Positions 1 to 8,463 of a DNA stretch of 28,572 nucleotides are shown here, piece after piece. The notes under the pieces were generated by a model. That model was not told the origin of the DNA, did not search any database, and saw nothing but the letters and a program-made list of their open reading frames with translations. Every line of letters starts with the position of its first letter. Position 1 is the stretch's first letter. A program made the position numbers and the translations under genes. The stretch comes from UBA8904 sp035448625 (GTDB lineage: Bacteria; Desulfobacterota; Syntrophia; Syntrophales; Smithellaceae): the NCBI GenBank assembly GCA_035448625.1, contig DAOTJI010000031.1, positions 1 to 28,572 on the forward strand, written 5' to 3'.

Positions 1-2
1 TC

Positions 3-359
3 GTTGTGGGAGAGCCGTACTGGCGGCATGAACCGGAAAGAGAGTATTTGGAAGCGATCGGAGCGGCACGCAGCGACTTCGGAACACATGATCAGAATGT
101 GGAGGCCGGGCGAGAGTTCGGATTGGAGGCGGTCTACACACTTGTCAGCAACCAGGATGACTGGGATCGATATGAAGGGCTGCAGTGGTATGCCGCGGAA
201 ACCTGGGCGAGTGATCATCGCGACGATCCGGATGTGGAGGCCGTGTTGAAGCGAATGCGTGAAAGCAAGACGGCGTACCTGAAATGGGGAAGAGAAACGA
301 TGGGGTGGGCGATTTATGTGTTCCAGAAGGGGGGATATGGCACCGTTCCGGTCGGCTGA
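3..359 (+). CDS. Class I SAM-dependent methyltransferase, C-terminal part (5' truncated)
   Basis: The frame is open from the window edge and ends at a TGA, so about 118 C-terminal residues remain and the start is missing. The visible part begins VVGEPYWRHEP and contains EFGTHDQNVEAG, TLVSNQDDWDRYEGLQW and a C-terminal YLKWGRETMGWAIYVFQK. I associate this tail with bacterial class I SAM methyltransferases of unknown substrate, where GEPYW follows strand 5 of the Rossmann fold. The SAM-binding GxGxG region would lie outside the window and cannot be checked. It converges with the radical SAM gene that follows, leaving 13 bases between the two stops. The family call rests on remembered similarity and the substrate is unknown. 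Confidence 0.6.
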   Translation, partial: VVGEPYWRHEPEREYLEAIGAARSDFGTHDQNVEAGREFGLEAVYTLVSNQDDWDRYEGLQWYAAETWASDHRDDPDVEAVLKRMRESKTAYLKWGRETMGWAIYVFQKGGYGTVPVG

Positions 360-372
360 CATCTAATCCGCT

Positions 373-1332
373 TTATCTGCTGCGCATACCCTGGTAGCTG
401 TTTCTTCTCTCCAGTTCTTTATGGATGGCGTTGAGCACATCCAGCTTGTTTTGCGCCCAGGCGGGCGCCAGAAGAATATCCCGATAGCCGTCGGCGGTGA
501 GGCGCTGGATGACCATTTCCGGCGGCAGAAGCTCCAGAACATCCGCGACAAGGGATGCATATTTTTCCTTGGAAATCATGGGGATGTCCCCCTGTTTGTA
601 CATTTCACCCATTTTTGTGCCGTCAAGCGCCAGAAGAGAATGAATTTTGATGCCGTGGAGCCCCAGGGTCGCCACGGTTCGGGCTGTTTTCCGCACATCT
701 TCGTCGTTTTCCCCGGGCAGGCCGATCATGATATGGACACAGAGGTTCAATCCTCTGCCTTCAAGCGTTGCGACGGCTTCGGCAAACTGCTCGAACGTGT
801 GTCCCCTGTTGATGAACGCCAGCGTCCGGTCGGAAGCGGACTGAAGGCCCAGCTCCACCCAGACGTGATGCTGTTTCGCGTAACCCGCCAGAAGATCGAT
901 CACCTCCGGGGGCAGACAGTCCGGCCTCGTGCCGATGGACAGGCCGATGATATCTTCCTGGGCCAGCGCCTCATCGTAGAGAGTCTTGAGCGTTTCCACG
1001 GGAGCATAGGTATTGGTGAAGGTCTGGAAATAAGCGACAAATTTTGACGCGGACGGCTTGTAATATTTTTTGCCGGCGGCAATCTGGTCGGCCACGGAGG
1101 GAAGAGCCCCGCTCTGGCGCAGCTTCGATCCCCTTCCGTCGCAGTAGATGCAACCGCCCTCGGCCACGCGCCCGTCGCGATTGGGACAGGTAAAGCCGGC
1201 GTCGATCTGAAGCTTGTGGACCGTGCAGCCGAAACGGTTGCGCCAGTAGCTTTTTAGATCATAGTAGCGTTTGCTGTTTTTCCAGAAATCCGGTTTATCC
1301 AACGTCGCCTCGGTTTTATATGGTCTTTTCAC
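373..1332 (-). CDS. TIGR01212-family (YhcC-like) radical SAM protein
   Basis: This 319-residue protein has the size and layout of E. coli YhcC. The N-terminal FGCTVHKLQIDAGFTCPNRDG leads into a radical SAM cluster motif of unusual spacing, with C49, C61 and C64 (CPNRDG...GGCIYC), as expected for the Elp3-related TIGR01212 group. Further family signatures are YFQTFTNTYAP, IGLSIGTRPDCLP, WVELGLQSASDRTL and VHIMIGLPGE. The start is a GTG at 1330-1332. The enzyme should bind a [4Fe-4S] cluster and SAM in the cytoplasm; its substrate is not established. It lies 57 bases downstream of the exported-protein gene on the same strand, so read-through from that operon is possible, but no functional link is apparent. 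Confidence 0.88.
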   Translation of the reverse strand: MKRPYKTEATLDKPDFWKNSKRYYDLKSYWRNRFGCTVHKLQIDAGFTCPNRDGRVAEGGCIYCDGRGSKLRQSGALPSVADQIAAGKKYYKPSASKFVAYFQTFTNTYAPVETLKTLYDEALAQEDIIGLSIGTRPDCLPPEVIDLLAGYAKQHHVWVELGLQSASDRTLAFINRGHTFEQFAEAVATLEGRGLNLCVHIMIGLPGENDEDVRKTARTVATLGLHGIKIHSLLALDGTKMGEMYKQGDIPMISKEKYASLVADVLELLPPEMVIQRLTADGYRDILLAPAWAQNKLDVLNAIHKELERRNSYQGMRSR

Positions 1333-1389
1333 CGCGCATCACACAATCATCATGAAACGATTCCCGACCGGGAAACAACGGTCTGCCGT

Positions 1390-2244
1390 TTACTCCAGCG
1401 TAAGTTTCCACAATCTCCGTGATGTCTCAAATAATAGATAATCTCTTTCGGTAAGAAAATAAAAAGTCTTATGATTGGCCTGAAATGCTTTTCTGACCGC
1501 GCCGATGTCGTAGCTCATGCGGAACAGTTCGATACCGCGTGGATATCCGGCGCTGAAATAGACCATAACCGCGTAACGGGGGCGCTCCATATTGATGTAA
1601 ATCCACTTGCGGCCCTCATGGAAAATGGTCAATCCCGTTTCTCCATTGAAACGGTAGGAGGCGGGGTTGTAGAAAAGATCCCTGCTTAAAACGGATATCA
1701 GTTTTTTGCTTTGCCAGTCATACTGGAAAAGGCCCTTTCTGAAAACTCCCTTGTCAACCGGCAGATCACCGGACACCATCAGCATCTTTGCTGTGGGAAA
1801 AGCCAGAGATTGAACGTATCTGGGGGATTCTCCCGTCAATTCGAAAGAGGCGGCAATCGTCATGTCCTGCTTGTATATGAATCCGTGTCTTGTATCGGGG
1901 TCACGGATATACAAACCTGCCTTCGTGTCGGACTGCGGCACGCCCGTCACGGCAAGCGGAAAGCCGCCTCCTCCCAGCCCCTTCTTTTCCGGAAAGTATG
2001 TGCTGCTCTGGGCATACGGAATGCCGGCCAGCTTCTCCATGATTTCCGGGTGATCCGCGGGATTCATTTCCACAAGCCTGGCCGCCTTTTTGCCTTCAGG
2101 ATTCCAGCGGATGTCCGGTTCAAAAAAAGAAAAAGCCGGAGAGGGGGGAGCGTAGAAAACAAGGATCAGGAAAGCGCCCATCCATGCCGCGGAAGAGGTG
2201 AGCCGACACCAACCGGCTCCTTTGTTCATACTCCTGTACATCAT
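1390..2244 (-). CDS. Exported protein of unknown function (third gene of exported-protein operon)
   Basis: I do not recognise a family. The frame is open from 2313, but the most likely start is the ATG at 2244, preceded by GAAGGCGG, giving about 284 residues. The N-terminus then reads as a secretion signal: basic residues (MNKGAGWCR), a hydrophobic run around AWMGAFLILVFYA, and a probable cleavage near SPAFSF. The rest is a soluble domain rich in aromatic residues and beta-strand-like segments (TKAGLYIRDPDTRHGFIY, YAVMVYFSAGYPRGIELFRM, FYFLTERDYLLFET), with no cysteine pattern and no further membrane segment. It follows the TIMP-like protein after about 85 bases, on the same strand. Location is probably periplasmic; function unknown. 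Confidence 0.6.
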   Translation of the reverse strand: MMYRSMNKGAGWCRLTSSAAWMGAFLILVFYAPPSPAFSFFEPDIRWNPEGKKAARLVEMNPADHPEIMEKLAGIPYAQSSTYFPEKKGLGGGGFPLAVTGVPQSDTKAGLYIRDPDTRHGFIYKQDMTIAASFELTGESPRYVQSLAFPTAKMLMVSGDLPVDKGVFRKGLFQYDWQSKKLISVLSRDLFYNPASYRFNGETGLTIFHEGRKWIYINMERPRYAVMVYFSAGYPRGIELFRMSYDIGAVRKAFQANHKTFYFLTERDYLLFETSRRLWKLTLE

Positions 2245-2328
2245 CCTACCGCCTTCTTTCATTCCATGATCCGGCTTCAATCGTTTTTCCGGAGATTGAT
2301 GCTTTTCCGGCAAAAGAACCAGAAATAA

Positions 2329-3276
2329 TCAATATCCGCCTTCGATACGGACGGAAAAATCCATCCATTCAATTTTCGGGCAGCCGTCTTTTGCTTCGGA
2401 AAGGCTGAATTTTTCAATTTTCAGCGATCCCCAGCCGAAGGACTCCACCTTTTTCACATCTGCTTCGCCGATTTCCGAACCGTAGATAATGCTTTTACCC
2501 ACATCCGGAGAAAAAATAAACCTGCGGGGGTTTGCGGGACCGGCATCAGCCTTATAGGGACGACGGGCGCAGGCGGACGGATTCGCAAGGAGATGCCAGC
2601 CTTCAATTTCCCGGGGGTTGGGCAAGAAATGAAACGGCGGCGTCAGACGGGCAAGGTTTTCGTCCCTCCCGAATTCCCGCACCGATATTTGCCATCCGTC
2701 GGGCGTCGGCTCCAGCGCAAACACAAAGCGCGACCCGAACGGCCGGCTGTACGGTTTTCCCGCCACAACCCGCCCGATGAAATTTTCTTTGAACCGCGGA
2801 TATAGAAATCTGCTTTTCAACCGTTCCAGAGGGATTTTTTTAACCTGATTCATTTCTCCATCGATGCTGCCGACGACATCATTATTCTCCAGGCGCAGCC
2901 AATATTCGCCGCAATGAGATACCGCCCAGCCGTTGCCGGCTTTCGCCCCCGGCCCGTTGATCGCCAGAATCCACCTGGTCCCCACCGGAAAAGTTTCCAT
3001 GACCGGCCGACAATGCATGCCGTCGCCCATCTGAATGGTCATTCCCGAATCCAGAATGCCGCCCTTGAGTGTTTCCAGAACCAGAACGTCCATGGAAGGA
3101 AATTGGCCCGGATGGTGACCGACGATTTCCCCGACGACCACCAGAGGGGCTTCCCTTGCCACAGAAAGAAAAGGCCCCTTCCAGACGCAGGAACAGGCAG
3201 CCGCGGTAAACGGCATCAGCAAGCTGATCACCAGAAACAGCAGCACCCCGGCCATTTTCTTTTCAGGGCCGTCCAT
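2329..3276 (-). CDS. Exported protein with N-terminal TIMP/NTR-like CSC motif
   Basis: The frame is open from 3321; I place the start at the ATG at 3276, just after GGAAGG, which makes about 315 residues and overlaps the preceding gene by about 14 bases. A signal peptide (MAGVLLFLVISLLMPFTAAA) is followed directly by CSCVWKGPF, and further on by LVVVGEIVGH. A CSC at the mature N-terminus followed by a strand ending in a VGxV-like motif resembles the netrin/TIMP-like beta-barrel seen in some secreted bacterial proteins. Two more cysteines (GMHCRP and SHCGEYW) fit disulfides of that fold. The C-terminal two thirds is unfamiliar. Periplasmic or secreted; no catalytic residues were recognised. 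The fold call is tentative, and the ATG at 3255 is an alternative start. Confidence 0.55.
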   Translation of the reverse strand: MDGPEKKMAGVLLFLVISLLMPFTAAACSCVWKGPFLSVAREAPLVVVGEIVGHHPGQFPSMDVLVLETLKGGILDSGMTIQMGDGMHCRPVMETFPVGTRWILAINGPGAKAGNGWAVSHCGEYWLRLENNDVVGSIDGEMNQVKKIPLERLKSRFLYPRFKENFIGRVVAGKPYSRPFGSRFVFALEPTPDGWQISVREFGRDENLARLTPPFHFLPNPREIEGWHLLANPSACARRPYKADAGPANPRRFIFSPDVGKSIIYGSEIGEADVKKVESFGWGSLKIEKFSLSEAKDGCPKIEWMDFSVRIEGGY

Positions 3277-3922
3277 ATCCTTCCAGATAAACATACGGTT
3301 GATTCTCCATATCCCGGGCAATGCAGGAAATCAGCGGATTGTCGAAGGACAGGGCTTTTTCCATCGCTTCCTTGTATTTCACGGCCAGCAAAGGACAGAG
3401 GTCTTTTTCCCGTCCGGCTTTTGCCGCCTCAAAACCGGCCCGAAGCCGGTGGGCCTTGAACAAATACACAAATGCCGCGATAGGCGTACCGGGGTGTTTC
3501 CACAGCCAGTTGTCGGCAAAATTGGCTTCGTCCAAAGGATTTTCGCTCATTCCCTCCCACTCGGCGTAAAGCGGCACAGCCCGGGCAAAAGCTTCCGCTT
3601 GCGCGCGGATTTGTTCGCCCATCATCACCACCATCTGCTCGCGCAGATTCTGCCGTCTGTACTCCTGGGTGTCTTCAGGCCCCGATGGCCCTTTCGCCGT
3701 CAGGAGAAAGGACTTTGCGGGGATAGCATTCAGATAATTCCGAAAGCACTCGTTTAGCCTGAACGTATTGCCGCGCCAAATTTCCTTTACAACAGGCATG
3801 CCGAACAGAACCACGGATGACAGGGGCGGATCAGGATGCTGCGCCTGCGTCTTCTCAGCCGGCATAAAACAGACCATCAGAGCCGAAAGGATACAGAATG
3901 AAATGATTTTACAGCGCTTCAT
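3263..3922 (-). CDS. Exported protein of unknown function (first gene of exported-protein operon)
   Basis: The open frame extends to 4000, but a near-consensus promoter lies inside it (3948-3976), so the true start must be downstream. I choose the ATG at 3922 (about 219 residues), where a typical signal peptide begins: MKRCK, a hydrophobic core IISFCILSALMVCFM, and a probable cleavage after TQAQ. The mature part contains YLNAIPAKSFLL, a helical stretch EQMVVMMGEQIRAQAEAFARA and a C-terminal helical region YLFKAHRLRAGFEAAKAG. I recognise no domain. It is the first gene of a minus-strand set of three exported proteins and overlaps the next gene by a few codons, which suggests translational coupling. 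The ribosome binding site is weak. Confidence 0.55.
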   Translation of the reverse strand: MKRCKIISFCILSALMVCFMPAEKTQAQHPDPPLSSVVLFGMPVVKEIWRGNTFRLNECFRNYLNAIPAKSFLLTAKGPSGPEDTQEYRRQNLREQMVVMMGEQIRAQAEAFARAVPLYAEWEGMSENPLDEANFADNWLWKHPGTPIAAFVYLFKAHRLRAGFEAAKAGREKDLCPLLAVKYKEAMEKALSFDNPLISCIARDMENQPYVYLEGYGRP

Positions 3923-3947
3923 AACCGCACGCATCCGTTTTCTTCTT

Positions 3948-3976
3948 ATTAAAACAGCAATCTTCAACTCTGTCAA
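3948..3976 (-). promoter_or_regulatory. Sigma70-type promoter for the exported-protein operon
   Basis: On the minus strand TTGACA (3976-3971) is followed by a 17-base spacer and TTTAAT (3953-3948), a perfect -35 and a 5/6 match -10. Transcription would begin near 3941, about 20 bases before the ATG at 3922. This position also argues against the longer open frame that starts at 4000. Confidence 0.65.
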
Positions 3977-4138
3977 TGTAGCAACCTCATGCACCCCCAC
4001 GTACCCCCGGAAATAAGACCTGGCAACTCGTCGTCAACCTGAAGCCCGGATCACCGCCTCATTTTTTTATTGTATTTTCCCCGCTGGAATATTAATGATT
4101 TTGGGAACACGCAACGATCGGAATGAAGGGCATTAAAT

Positions 4139-6016
4139 TTGACGGAATCCTACGACATCGCGGTGATCGGCGGCGGGCACGCGGGCTGCGAGGCGGCGCT
4201 GGCGGCGGCGCGCATGGGCGCCAGGACGCTTTTATTCAATATCAACCTCGATTCCATCGCACTCATGTCTTGCAATCCGGCGATCGGCGGACTCGCCAAA
4301 AGCCAGCTCGTCAAGGAAGTCGACGCGTTGGGCGGAGAGATGGGCCGGATCACGGATAAAACCGCCGTGCACTTCCGCCTGCTTAACGCCTCCAAGGGCC
4401 CGGCCGTTCAATCCACCCGCATGCAGTGCGACAAGCAGCTCTACCGGCTGACCATGAAGGCGACGGTGGAAAATCAAGCGAACCTGCACATCCGCCAGGC
4501 TATGGTGGAATCCCTGGTCATCGAGGACGGCAAGATCGCCGGCGTGCTGGACGCCAGCGGCCATTTCTACAGCGCACGGAAAGTCGTCGTCACTACGGGC
4601 ACCTTTTTAAACGGCCTCGTTCATATCGGCCGGTCGCAGACGCCGTCCGGCAGGGCGGGAGAGCTGGCTTCGGTGGGGCTTGCCAACCAGCTTGCGTCGC
4701 TCGGCTTTGAAATGGGCCGAATGAAAACCGGCACACCGCCGCGCCTGAAAGCCTCAACGATTGATTTTTCCGTCCTGGAGCGCCAGGACAGCGATCCCGA
4801 TCCTGCGCCTTTTTCTTTCACCACCTTCTCTCTGCGGACCGAGCGCCTTCCTTCTTATTTTGCCGCAACATCCGAGCAAACCCATCGCATCATCCGCGAC
4901 AATATACGTCAGTCCCCTCTTTATTCCGGCGCCATCAAAGGCGTCGGCGCGCGCTACTGTCCGTCGCTCGAAGACAAAGTGATGCGATTCGGCGAACGGA
5001 CGAGCCACCCCGTTGTGCTGGAACACGAGGGACTCGACACGCAGGAGATCTATGCCAAAGGACTGGGCAATTCTCTGCCGCTGGAATTGCAGTATGCGGT
5101 TGTCCGCAGCGTGCGCGGCCTGGAGCAGGCCGAAATCATGCGGCCCGCCTACGCCGTCGAGTACGACTTCGTCCAGCCGACGCAGCTTCGCGTGACGCTG
5201 GAAACCAAGCTCATCTCCGGCCTGTACCTGGCGGGCCAGATCAACGGGACATCCGGCTATGAGGAGGCGGCCGCGCAGGGCATCTGGGCGGGGATCAATG
5301 CGGTGCTGGCGCTCACGGGCGCTCCGCCTTTTGTCCTGGACCGCTCCGAGGCTTACATGGCCGTGATGATCGACGATTTGGTCACGCGCGGCGTGGATGA
5401 ACCGTATCGCATGTTCACCTCGCGGGCCGAGTACCGGCTGATTCTGCGGGAAGACAATGCCGCACTCCGGCTGATGGGCCGGGGTTGCGAGCTGGGACTG
5501 GTCGATCGCGCCCATTATCTGGATCTTCAGAATCAAAAGAAGCGGATTGAAGAGGGCATCCGGAAGCTCCAATCGTCGCCGGTCAAGCCGACGCCCGACA
5601 TCAATGAAAAGCTGGCGGCTCTGTCTTCCCCTCCGATTGTACAGGCCACCAATCTTTACAGCCTGTTGAAGCGACATGAAATCGCCTATGACGATTTAAG
5701 CGGATTCCCCGGTTGGGAGCCGCAGGAAGACCGGTTTGTGAAAAAACAGATCGAGATCGAAACCAAGTATGAAGGCTATATCAAACGGCAGTTCGAAGCG
5801 ACCCAAAAACTCAAGGAGCAGGAAAAGAAGAAGATCCCGCCGGATTTCGACTACACATCCGTACCCGGCCTCTCCAACGAACTGCGGGCCAAGCTTACCC
5901 GGATTACGCCCGCGACTGTCGGCCAGATGGGGCGCATCCCCGGCATGACCGAAGGCGCCGTCTCCGCCGTTCTGATCATGATCAAAAAGAAGGAATTGCA
6001 AAATGCGGCGCGTTGA
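4139..6016 (+). CDS. mnmG: tRNA uridine-5-carboxymethylaminomethyl(34) synthesis enzyme MnmG (GidA)
   Basis: MnmG works with MnmE to install the carboxymethylaminomethyl group on U34 of tRNAs reading split codon boxes, using FAD, NADH and a folate carbon. The 625-residue length is the family norm. Visible signatures are the FAD-binding GGGHAGCEAALAAARMG near the N-terminus, SCNPAIGGLAKSQLVKEVDALGG, the KTGTPPRL loop, GLYLAGQINGTSGYEEAAAQG and the C-terminal helical domain with SRAEYRLILREDNA and PGWEPQ. The start is a TTG at 4139 with AAGGG nine bases upstream; no ATG fits the family N-terminus. A weak promoter candidate (TTGTAT, 17 bases, TAATGA) lies around 4070-4098. The gene is not followed by rsmG, its usual partner in many genomes. 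Confidence 0.96.
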   Translation: MTESYDIAVIGGGHAGCEAALAAARMGARTLLFNINLDSIALMSCNPAIGGLAKSQLVKEVDALGGEMGRITDKTAVHFRLLNASKGPAVQSTRMQCDKQLYRLTMKATVENQANLHIRQAMVESLVIEDGKIAGVLDASGHFYSARKVVVTTGTFLNGLVHIGRSQTPSGRAGELASVGLANQLASLGFEMGRMKTGTPPRLKASTIDFSVLERQDSDPDPAPFSFTTFSLRTERLPSYFAATSEQTHRIIRDNIRQSPLYSGAIKGVGARYCPSLEDKVMRFGERTSHPVVLEHEGLDTQEIYAKGLGNSLPLELQYAVVRSVRGLEQAEIMRPAYAVEYDFVQPTQLRVTLETKLISGLYLAGQINGTSGYEEAAAQGIWAGINAVLALTGAPPFVLDRSEAYMAVMIDDLVTRGVDEPYRMFTSRAEYRLILREDNAALRLMGRGCELGLVDRAHYLDLQNQKKRIEEGIRKLQSSPVKPTPDINEKLAALSSPPIVQATNLYSLLKRHEIAYDDLSGFPGWEPQEDRFVKKQIEIETKYEGYIKRQFEATQKLKEQEKKKIPPDFDYTSVPGLSNELRAKLTRITPATVGQMGRIPGMTEGAVSAVLIMIKKKELQNAAR

Positions 6017-6088
6017 ACGGCAGGCAAACGAATACGGGCGAAAACCCGACGGCTCGCCTCTGCCGGCTGGATCCACCAGGAATTGTTC

Positions 6089-6117
6089 TTGACAGAAAAA
6101 AACACTGTTTCTATACT
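6089..6117 (+). promoter_or_regulatory. Near-consensus sigma70 promoter for the lipoprotein gene at 6180
   Basis: TTGACA at 6089-6094, a 17-base spacer and TATACT at 6112-6117 give a perfect -35 and a 5/6 match -10. The predicted transcript starts near 6124 and has a leader of about 55 bases before the lipoprotein ATG. Such a strong promoter suggests abundant expression, as is usual for small structural lipoproteins. Confidence 0.75.
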
Positions 6118-6179
6118 CCGGACGAAATCTTTGGAACGGAGTATCGATCATCCGCAAATCACTTTTAGGAGGAAGAGAT

Positions 6180-6776
6180 ATGAAAAGAATTGCTGTCCAA
6201 GTTTTAGCGACTCTGTTCATTCTGGCCATGATCATGGGATGCGCCGATGAAAAGGGACCGGCGGAACTGGCCATGAAAGCGGCGGAGCAGGCGGTCGAAA
6301 ACACCAAGGCCGAGGCGGCAAAGCTTGTTCCGGAACAGGTGGCTGCGCTGGAGGCCGCCATGGCGTCCGCGAAGGACAATCTGGCCAAGGGCGAATACAA
6401 AGCCGCCCTGACCGAAGCGCAGAGTCTGGTCGGTAAGGCCAAGGATGTTCTGGCGGCGGCAAAAGCCAAAAAGGATGAATTGTCCAAAAAATGGACGGAA
6501 TTGACGGAGGGGATCCCTCAGATGGTTGAAGCCATCCAGGGAAAGGTGGACTCCCTTTCCAAGCTCAAAAAGCTTCCGAAAAATATTACAGCTGAAAAGC
6601 TGGCGGAAGCGAAGTCCGGACTGGAGGCCGTCAAAGCCGATCTGGCAAAAGCGCAGGAAAGCTTTAAATCCGGAAATATCGCTGAAGCCATCGCCACGGC
6701 CACGGCCGTGAAAGAGAAAGCCGCAAAGGCCATGGAAAGTTTGGGCATTGCCGCCCCCGAGCCGGCAAAGTCCTAA
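6180..6776 (+). CDS. Alanine/lysine-rich coiled-coil lipoprotein, function unknown
   Basis: This 198-residue protein starts with a lipoprotein signal (MKRIAVQVLATLFILAMIMG, lipidated Cys21) preceded by a good ribosome binding site (TTAGGAGGAAGAG). The mature part is almost entirely helical and rich in Ala, Lys and Glu, in repeated blocks such as AKDNLAKGEYKAALTEAQSL and AKAQESFKSGNIAEAIATA. These resemble each other and look like degenerate TPR-type or coiled-coil hairpins (residues about 55-80 and 150-180). It is a single-gene unit with its own strong promoter and an efficient terminator. Asp at +2 is absent (C-A-D), so an outer-membrane location is likely. No specific function can be assigned. 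Confidence 0.8.
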   Translation: MKRIAVQVLATLFILAMIMGCADEKGPAELAMKAAEQAVENTKAEAAKLVPEQVAALEAAMASAKDNLAKGEYKAALTEAQSLVGKAKDVLAAAKAKKDELSKKWTELTEGIPQMVEAIQGKVDSLSKLKKLPKNITAEKLAEAKSGLEAVKADLAKAQESFKSGNIAEAIATATAVKEKAAKAMESLGIAAPEPAKS

Positions 6777-6781
6777 AAATC

Positions 6782-6832
6782 AAAAGGGGCGCATTCCCCC
6801 TCGGTTTGAAAGAAGGAATGCGCCCCTTTTTT
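6782..6832 (+). terminator. Rho-independent terminator, probably bidirectional
   Basis: A long perfect stem pairs 6782-6797 (AAAAGGGGCGCATTCC) with 6815-6830 around a 17-base loop, followed by a T run. It lies between the lipoprotein stop (6776) and the end of the convergent MCE operon (6851). The A run on the 5' side supplies a short T run on the other strand, so it may serve both genes. Confidence 0.9.
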
Positions 6833-6850
6833 CAGGGATTCGCAACACCT

Positions 6851-7513
6851 TCACTTTTTTAAAAGCTTCAACCTTTCCGCAACGCTGTTTGCTTTTGTCG
6901 GATCACCTGTTTCCAGATAATAATTCTGAAGCCTTTCCAGATAAGCCCAGAGCGGCCTGCGCCAGCCGTTGGCCGACGCGGTGTCAATTCCGATTTGCAG
7001 AATTTTTTCATCGGCGGGCAGGTATCTTGTCCAGACCCCGCAGGCAATCAGCCGGGACAGAGAATCGTCGATGCCGGCAATTTCGCGGCCGGCTGTTTGT
7101 ACATTCCGGCTGAGAGCGGCCTTCAGAACACCAGAATACCTCGCCGGAAGCTCTTTGGCATCCACGGCGCTGAAATTGCCTTTTAAAAAATGACAGTAGG
7201 CCATATCGGCGGGACGGGGTTCGAGGCGATAGAGCTTTGCAAACTCACTTGCATCAAAAGGCTCCAGTGAAGCGGTGTGAAGTGCGTACCGGGTCAGATA
7301 GGCGATGGTTAAAAGACCAATGTCGTTGCCGGAGGCGATCTCTTTTCTGGCTTTCTCAAAATGAGGTTCGGTGGACGCTTCCCGGCCGGTCAGAAAGCTG
7401 GTTTTGTATTCTTCCAGCTGGCTGTACCCCTTTTCCTTCCAGACAGGAATCTGCCCGGCACCTCCACAGGCACAAATCATCAGCGCGACGGTTAGGATCA
7501 AAATCTTTTTCAT
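6851..7513 (-). CDS. MCE-operon lipoprotein of unknown family
   Basis: The protein has 220 residues and a lipoprotein signal (MKKILILTVALMICAC, lipidated Cys16). The remainder is helical: KARKEIASGNDIGLLTIAYLTRYALHTA, SRLIACGVWTRYLPADEKILQIGIDTA and WAYLERLQNYYLETGDPTKANSVAERL, which suggests TPR-like hairpins. It overlaps the MlaD-like gene by an ATGA junction, so it is translationally coupled to it. By position it takes the place of the accessory outer-membrane lipoprotein (MlaA/PqiC-like in role) of an MCE transporter, but the sequence does not resemble those families as far as I can see. Confidence 0.7.
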   Translation of the reverse strand: MKKILILTVALMICACGGAGQIPVWKEKGYSQLEEYKTSFLTGREASTEPHFEKARKEIASGNDIGLLTIAYLTRYALHTASLEPFDASEFAKLYRLEPRPADMAYCHFLKGNFSAVDAKELPARYSGVLKAALSRNVQTAGREIAGIDDSLSRLIACGVWTRYLPADEKILQIGIDTASANGWRRPLWAYLERLQNYYLETGDPTKANSVAERLKLLKK

Positions 7514-8463
7514 GGGACTTTAAACTCCGGATCTTTTTTCGACCCGACGATGGCGTCCAGTTTTTTGACGACACTGTCCAGCGAAACGACCACATCATCG
7601 ATATCGGAGCGCAGAAGATGAAAATCTTTCATGCCTTCAGATGCATCTGTGCTGATTTTGTTAACATTATCAATGGTTTTCTCAAGCTTTTGCAGTTTTC
7701 CGATCACGTCTTTGAGAATGACGTTGACCTGGGGCAACGCTCCTTCCGTTCCGTAGATTTCGCGGTCTGTCTTATCCGCCATCTTATCCACTTTTGCGAG
7801 GATGCGATTGACATTGGTAGTGATGTCCTTCAGCTGCTTGAGAGAATCATTCAATGCCTTGATGCTTTCCTCATCGGAAACGGCCATTTCCAAAAGAGAT
7901 TTTTTTGAGGCCAGGTTCGCGGTAATTTTCTGGGCATTGCCCAATACCTGACTGAACTCACCGTTGGGATCGGAAAGTACTCGCGTCAGGCGCTCCACGT
8001 GATCGGCAATCTGAGTCACCTGGTCCAGAACCGGTTCGATTCTGGCAATCGCGTCATTGATATCGTTGACAATGGCCACTTCCGGAATCCGGTTTGGATC
8101 CAGCGGCGGACTGTTCAGATCGGATGTAGTCACGACAATCCGCGCCGCGCCGATCAGCGGTCGGTACAGAATAAAAGTGCTGTTCGAACGGATCCACTTC
8201 ACATGCCGATCGGGAATTTTGATTTTAATTAAAACGATACCTTTGTCATTGAGCTCCAGAGCCTGCACTTTGCCGATGTTGAATCCCGAAAAATCAACGG
8301 GCATGCCTTCGGTGAACCCGTCGCCGGAGCGCGACGAAAGGGTGAAGGTGTGCATTTTCTCGAAAACGCCCTTTCCCGCGGCAAGGGACAAAAGAGCCGC
8401 GGCGAGCAGAACGACCGTGCAAACAATGAAAAGTCCGACTTTCAATTCCCGGCTTACCGTCAT
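7510..8463 (-). CDS. mlaD: MlaD-family MCE substrate-binding protein
   Basis: MCE proteins form periplasmic hexameric rings or tubes that carry lipids between the two membranes. This 317-residue protein has one N-terminal membrane anchor (residues about 9-29, VGLFIVCTVVLLAAALLSLAAG) and a single MCE domain (about 37-115) containing SGDGFTEGMPVDFSGFNIGKV, the classic strand-turn of the family. A long helical C-terminal region follows, rich in heptad-like repeats (LDQVTQIADHVERLTRVL, LKQLKDITTNVNRILAKVDKMAD, LQKLEKTIDNVNKI), as in MCE proteins that form needles. It overlaps the upstream ATPase-like gene and the downstream lipoprotein gene by ATGA junctions, so all are one operon. The ribosome binding site GGGGAG sits unusually close, two bases before ATG. 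Confidence 0.88.
   Translation of the reverse strand: MTVSRELKVGLFIVCTVVLLAAALLSLAAGKGVFEKMHTFTLSSRSGDGFTEGMPVDFSGFNIGKVQALELNDKGIVLIKIKIPDRHVKWIRSNSTFILYRPLIGAARIVVTTSDLNSPPLDPNRIPEVAIVNDINDAIARIEPVLDQVTQIADHVERLTRVLSDPNGEFSQVLGNAQKITANLASKKSLLEMAVSDEESIKALNDSLKQLKDITTNVNRILAKVDKMADKTDREIYGTEGALPQVNVILKDVIGKLQKLEKTIDNVNKISTDASEGMKDFHLLRSDIDDVVVSLDSVVKKLDAIVGSKKDPEFKVP

Noticed and set aside
4754..5677. Minus-strand open frame of 307 codons opposite mnmG
   Set aside because: Shadow of mnmG; no ribosome binding site or recognisable domain.
6017..6060. Imperfect inverted repeat after mnmG as a terminator
   Set aside because: The arms pair poorly and no T run follows; I do not consider it a terminator.
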